From a virus, in IMG/VR virus record IMGVR_UViG_3300007352_000051, positions 1 through 24,008 of that record: 24,008 bases of DNA. One strand, written 5' to 3'. A model generated the notes under the pieces. That model ran no database searches, was not told the origin of the DNA, and saw only the letters and a program-made list of their open reading frames with translations. The position numbers and the translations under genes were made by a program. This document shows positions 21,415 through 24,008 of the stretch, piece by piece (positions within the stretch are counted from its first letter, which is position 1; every line of letters begins with the position of its first letter).

Positions 21415-23228
21415 TGCACTAATTGATTATCCAATTGACTCTGTATTTCGTTTGTCGTCGGAGGCGTTTGTTGTTCAATCATTCTTTGTGCTTGACCACC
21501 ACTCGGAGCCATTGCCCCAGATGGATCACCCCCTCCTAATGCGCCAGCTTGCGCCGCCTGACCAATCATTTGCAGCAGCGCCGCATTTTGCATCTCTCGA
21601 ATGACGCGCTCATTACGATAGCCAATTTTATAAGCCGCTTCACGAATAAGTAGCGGTGAAAGTGAAAGCTGTGGAAAATTCTGTAGAACGGCGAGAAACT
21701 CAAGAAACTTAGTTTTCTCTAGCTCATTCTGATTCGGCGAAGTCGACGCAACGTCAATGAGAACTACAAAGTCATAGCCATCGTCAAGCTGATCCGGCCA
21801 GATTTGGTTATAGCTACGATTGGCCGTGTAGTCCATTAGCATCTGAGACTTATTTCCCTGCGGAGTCTCAGCATACATGGGCTGCGTAAAGCGATCTCGT
21901 GCGGTGAGAATAGCCTCACGAACAATATAGGCCAACCACGAATTTACTTCTTCAACTTCTGCGCCTTCGCGGATACTTGCGCGTCCTTCGATAATATTCG
22001 CTTGCGTGGCGGTAACACGATCTCCAATGCCGCGCGCCTCTTGCGATGTTGCAGAAACCAAATTGAAGTCATCTTTAGGAACTACGAGAGCTTGATCGGA
22101 TGCTTTACCTAAATCGGGAGAAGCGATGGGTTCAATACCAGAATGTTTGTAAAAGATAACTGTGCCATCAGGCCCATGCGTAAACTTATCCATCTCTTCA
22201 GCAGAGATAGAGTTTTCTTTAATCTGAAACTTACGAGTAAACCTACGCCGATGATTCCTCGCCTGCTCTCTGGCTTCGTTAATTTCATCTTGGGGCGAGA
22301 GCCACTGAAATACGGGAGGAATCGGATAGAACCCTTCAAAGTCCAAATCCCAGCGAAGATCAAAGATGGGAAGGCGCTCAAAGTCTTTGCTAAAGCGAAT
22401 CTCCCCATCCGAGTCTGTGAGAATGTAGCGCTTTCGTGCCCGATTATCCCAAATGTGCCAAATCTTAATTAAATCTTCCGCTTCCTCAAGAGTAGGGTCT
22501 GTATCCGTAGTTGGATCTTCCGGTGAAACCGCGGCCGCACCGAGTTCAGTTCTAAAATCTTCAACCTTCTTCTTTAGTGCTTTCGCAAGGTCTTTAATGT
22601 GAACGAACTCATAGTAACCAACCCAATCACAAGACTTCAGAGTGTCTGCTTCATTGTTAGCGCCTACTCTAAATCGTTTCGGATTGATATACTTGAAATA
22701 GATGCGTTCAGATTCGAGAGTCTCACGCGGCTCCGTAACCACACGGTCTTTATTAACTTCCGGATTGCGGTCAGAAGCATATTCGGGTTTATCAAGATTA
22801 GGATTCTCTATAAATGATGCTGAGTAGCCCACTTCCACCACGCCAAATCGGGTGAAAGAGTCCCGCGCGGCCTTCTTAAGAACAAAAGCAAACTCTGAGT
22901 TCTGGTCAGTTAGAATCGTATTAATGAGCGATTCTTTAATCTGCGCAGAAGCAATGGCCTTTTCGAGATCGAAGTTCGCATCTCCAGGCTTCGGTGTGAT
23001 TATTACGCGGGGATTCCGAACGAGATAGTTTGCTAGCTTGATCTTAACCGTTGAATAGATCATATTCAAGGTATAAGGTGCAGCGTTTTCTTGTTTAGAA
23101 ATGTCCCACTGGAATCCCCGGTAATATTGCTCCAATACCTCACACTTATACTGCGTAGCCCACTTGTTATAGCGGGCATTGGCAGCAGTAATTTTGCCAA
23201 CCCAAGGAGATGTGAGAGATTGGGGCAT
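21411..23228 (-). CDS. Portal protein (605 aa)
   Basis: The portal forms the dodecameric ring at the capsid vertex through which DNA passes. Signs in order: an N-terminal helical region with KCEVLEQYYRGFQWD, PYTLNMIYSTVKIKLANYLV, a large alpha/beta wing (RFGVVEVGYSASF, ERIYFKYINPKRFRV), EDLIKIWHIWD, FEGFYPIPPVFQWLSPQDEI and EAREQARNHRRRFTRKF (stem helix), QALVVPKDDFNLV and GDRVTATQANIIEGRASI. The C-terminus is Gln/Gly/Ala-rich (QAAQAGALGGGDPSG), as in many portal barrels. It lies just after terminase and before scaffold. The length is usual for short-tailed phages. The ribosome site is weak (AAAAG), and the start lies 7 nt after the 71-aa gene's stop. Confidence 0.9.
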   Translation of the reverse strand: MPQSLTSPWVGKITAANARYNKWATQYKCEVLEQYYRGFQWDISKQENAAPYTLNMIYSTVKIKLANYLVRNPRVIITPKPGDANFDLEKAIASAQIKESLINTILTDQNSEFAFVLKKAARDSFTRFGVVEVGYSASFIENPNLDKPEYASDRNPEVNKDRVVTEPRETLESERIYFKYINPKRFRVGANNEADTLKSCDWVGYYEFVHIKDLAKALKKKVEDFRTELGAAAVSPEDPTTDTDPTLEEAEDLIKIWHIWDNRARKRYILTDSDGEIRFSKDFERLPIFDLRWDLDFEGFYPIPPVFQWLSPQDEINEAREQARNHRRRFTRKFQIKENSISAEEMDKFTHGPDGTVIFYKHSGIEPIASPDLGKASDQALVVPKDDFNLVSATSQEARGIGDRVTATQANIIEGRASIREGAEVEEVNSWLAYIVREAILTARDRFTQPMYAETPQGNKSQMLMDYTANRSYNQIWPDQLDDGYDFVVLIDVASTSPNQNELEKTKFLEFLAVLQNFPQLSLSPLLIREAAYKIGYRNERVIREMQNAALLQMIGQAAQAGALGGGDPSGAMAPSGGQAQRMIEQQTPPTTNEIQSQLDNQLVQ

Positions 23229-23235
23229 TTAACTT

Positions 23236-23451
23236 TTATTCTTTTTCATTGATAGCAATAGCCGCGTTAGCCCACATAACAGCTTGCTGAAGATTAGTAA
23301 ATGCAAGCGACTTTTCGCGGCTATCTGGCGTGTGTAATCTAAACGCATGGGCTAATTCTTTAGCAAGCGTACGAATATGCTCATAGCGTTCCTGTTGCGT
23401 GCCAAAGGGTTTATGGTACGTAAATGTATTTTCAATTTGGGTGCTAGTCAT
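23236..23451 (-). CDS. acb2: Acb2-like cyclic-nucleotide sponge, anti-CBASS candidate (71 aa)
   Basis: The family pattern is 'FTYH.p...Q.eRYe.iR..akeLA......P.sRE.SLA.t.L..AvMWANAaIA.ne'; here I see FTYHKPFGTQQERYEHIRTL near residues 10-29, TPDSREKSLAFTNLQQAVMW in the second half and ANAAIAINEKE at the end. This is the Acb2 (T4 Vs.4-type) helical hairpin, whose hexamers bind cyclic di- and trinucleotide signals and so silence CBASS defence. The aromatic residues F10 and Y12 and the Arg/Tyr of the first helix sit where family members are conserved. GAGG 8 nt before the ATG overlaps the terminase stop, giving a good start. Length (71 aa) is right for the family. The assignment is from memory of the family pattern; ligand binding is not shown. 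Confidence 0.75.
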   Translation of the reverse strand: MTSTQIENTFTYHKPFGTQQERYEHIRTLAKELAHAFRLHTPDSREKSLAFTNLQQAVMWANAAIAINEKE

Positions 23452-23456
23452 AAGAA

Positions 23457-24008
23457 TTACCTCAGCGCCTTCGGTGCCACTTTTCTATTCGCTAGATACT
23501 GAAAGAAAGCAAAACTCCGCTTCGGCATTGCACGCTGCTTTTCAGCTACGCCGCCTCCGTGCATTGCAATGAAGTAACGGACACAATCATAGGCATGATC
23601 GGGAACACTCTTTTCTCGGTCATCTGAATAGATTGACTTACCGTTATCTGAGCCAATGAGAACTCTTCGTTGTGCTCCAATTTGCGTAATAGCGTGATTA
23701 CATCCTTCAGGATATTCCTTGCTTCTTCGTATGAAATATATTCCAGGCGCAGGGGACTGCCCGGTAACGGGATGCTTCGTTTTATATGACAGTTTAAGGA
23801 GCTCATTTATCCTATTGCGAGTAGCCATCTCGTTATTATCAGCAGGTGCCCATGCAATAGCAGGAGCTTCAATATCTGCCGTAATATACTCGTCAGCTAC
23901 ACTCCAAAATCCGCCATCCTTTTGGGAGGCTTTACGAAAGATCGAAGGATCGGCATAATTTCCTGAGTAATACTCTTGGATATCTTGGCCGCCTACGCTT
24001 CGATACGT
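23457..24008 (-). CDS. Terminase large subunit, C-terminal 183 residues
   Basis: The frame is open to the right edge, so the ATG at 23828 is an internal methionine and the gene begins outside the window. The visible part is the RuvC-like nuclease end of TerL: YYSGNYADPSIFRKASQKDG near the edge, then FWSVADEYITAD, IAWAPADNN, INELLKLSYKTKHPVTGQ, a beta-hairpin PAPGIYFIRR and the terminal VPDHAYDCVRYFIAMHGG. The DHxxDxxRYF signature carries the last acidic residue of the nuclease site and ends most TerL proteins. The ATPase half (Walker motifs) is not in the window. TerL cuts concatemers and drives DNA through the portal. It heads the leftward operon seen here. Confidence 0.88.
   Translation of the reverse strand, partial: TYRSVGGQDIQEYYSGNYADPSIFRKASQKDGGFWSVADEYITADIEAPAIAWAPADNNEMATRNRINELLKLSYKTKHPVTGQSPAPGIYFIRRSKEYPEGCNHAITQIGAQRRVLIGSDNGKSIYSDDREKSVPDHAYDCVRYFIAMHGGGVAEKQRAMPKRSFAFFQYLANRKVAPKALR

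Noticed and set aside
23457-23828. Stand-alone 123-aa gene at the right end
   Set aside because: The frame continues without a stop to the window edge and carries TerL nuclease motifs, so the ATG at 23828 is internal.
1-24008. CRISPR arrays, tRNA genes, insertion-sequence transposases, attachment sites
   Set aside because: No spaced direct repeats, cloverleaf sequence, transposase motif or flanking inverted repeats were seen; there is nearly no non-coding space.

Overview
The window looks like the structural (virion) half of a tailed-phage genome, or of a prophage or metagenomic phage contig. Every gene I accept except one lies on the minus strand, packed with 1-11 nt overlaps or a few bases of spacing, so the text below reads from high to low coordinates. 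No bacterial housekeeping gene, rRNA, tRNA or CRISPR is visible. There is no tape-measure, tail-tube or sheath gene. Instead there are head-tail adaptors, a large nozzle/hub-like tail protein and three long internal-virion-like proteins, which points to a short-tailed (podovirus-like) particle. Stop codons are TAA, TAG and TGA, so the code is standard. Base composition is moderate to slightly AT-rich. The host cannot be named.

Head module (24008 to 18703): C-terminal part of terminase large subunit; a 71-aa Acb2-like protein (a cyclic-nucleotide sponge that counters CBASS-type defence); portal; a 79-aa unknown; scaffold; HK97-type major capsid protein; head decoration-like protein. A strong intrinsic terminator (18651-18677) closes this block.

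Modification and connector module (18642 to 14625): a GT-A glycosyltransferase, a 57-aa protein, a SAM methyltransferase, a 56-aa holin-like membrane protein, two tandem paralogous head-tail adaptors, and three small virion proteins.

Tail and adhesin module (14580 to 4441): a galactose-binding-like adhesin; a membrane-anchored coiled-coil protein; a glycosyltransferase-methyltransferase fusion; a beta-rich structural protein; a LamG/concanavalin-like adhesin; an HNH-AP2 homing endonuclease; a 1152-aa tail nozzle/stabilisation protein with a triplicated C-terminal domain; a coiled-coil protein; and an Asp-box beta-propeller adhesin. Three adhesins share a short Ser-Asp-rich repeat.

Ejection module (4431 to 333): three proteins that look like internal virion / DNA-ejection proteins. 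At the left edge the 3' end of a plus-strand gene converges on them with a 9-bp overlap.

The most interesting points are the Acb2-like gene inside the packaging/head operon, the virion-embedded sugar-transfer and methylation genes, the shared adhesin repeats, the homing endonuclease that duplicates the first codons of the gene it interrupts, and a roughly tenfold excess of the hexamer GCGGCC/GGCCGC in all reading frames.
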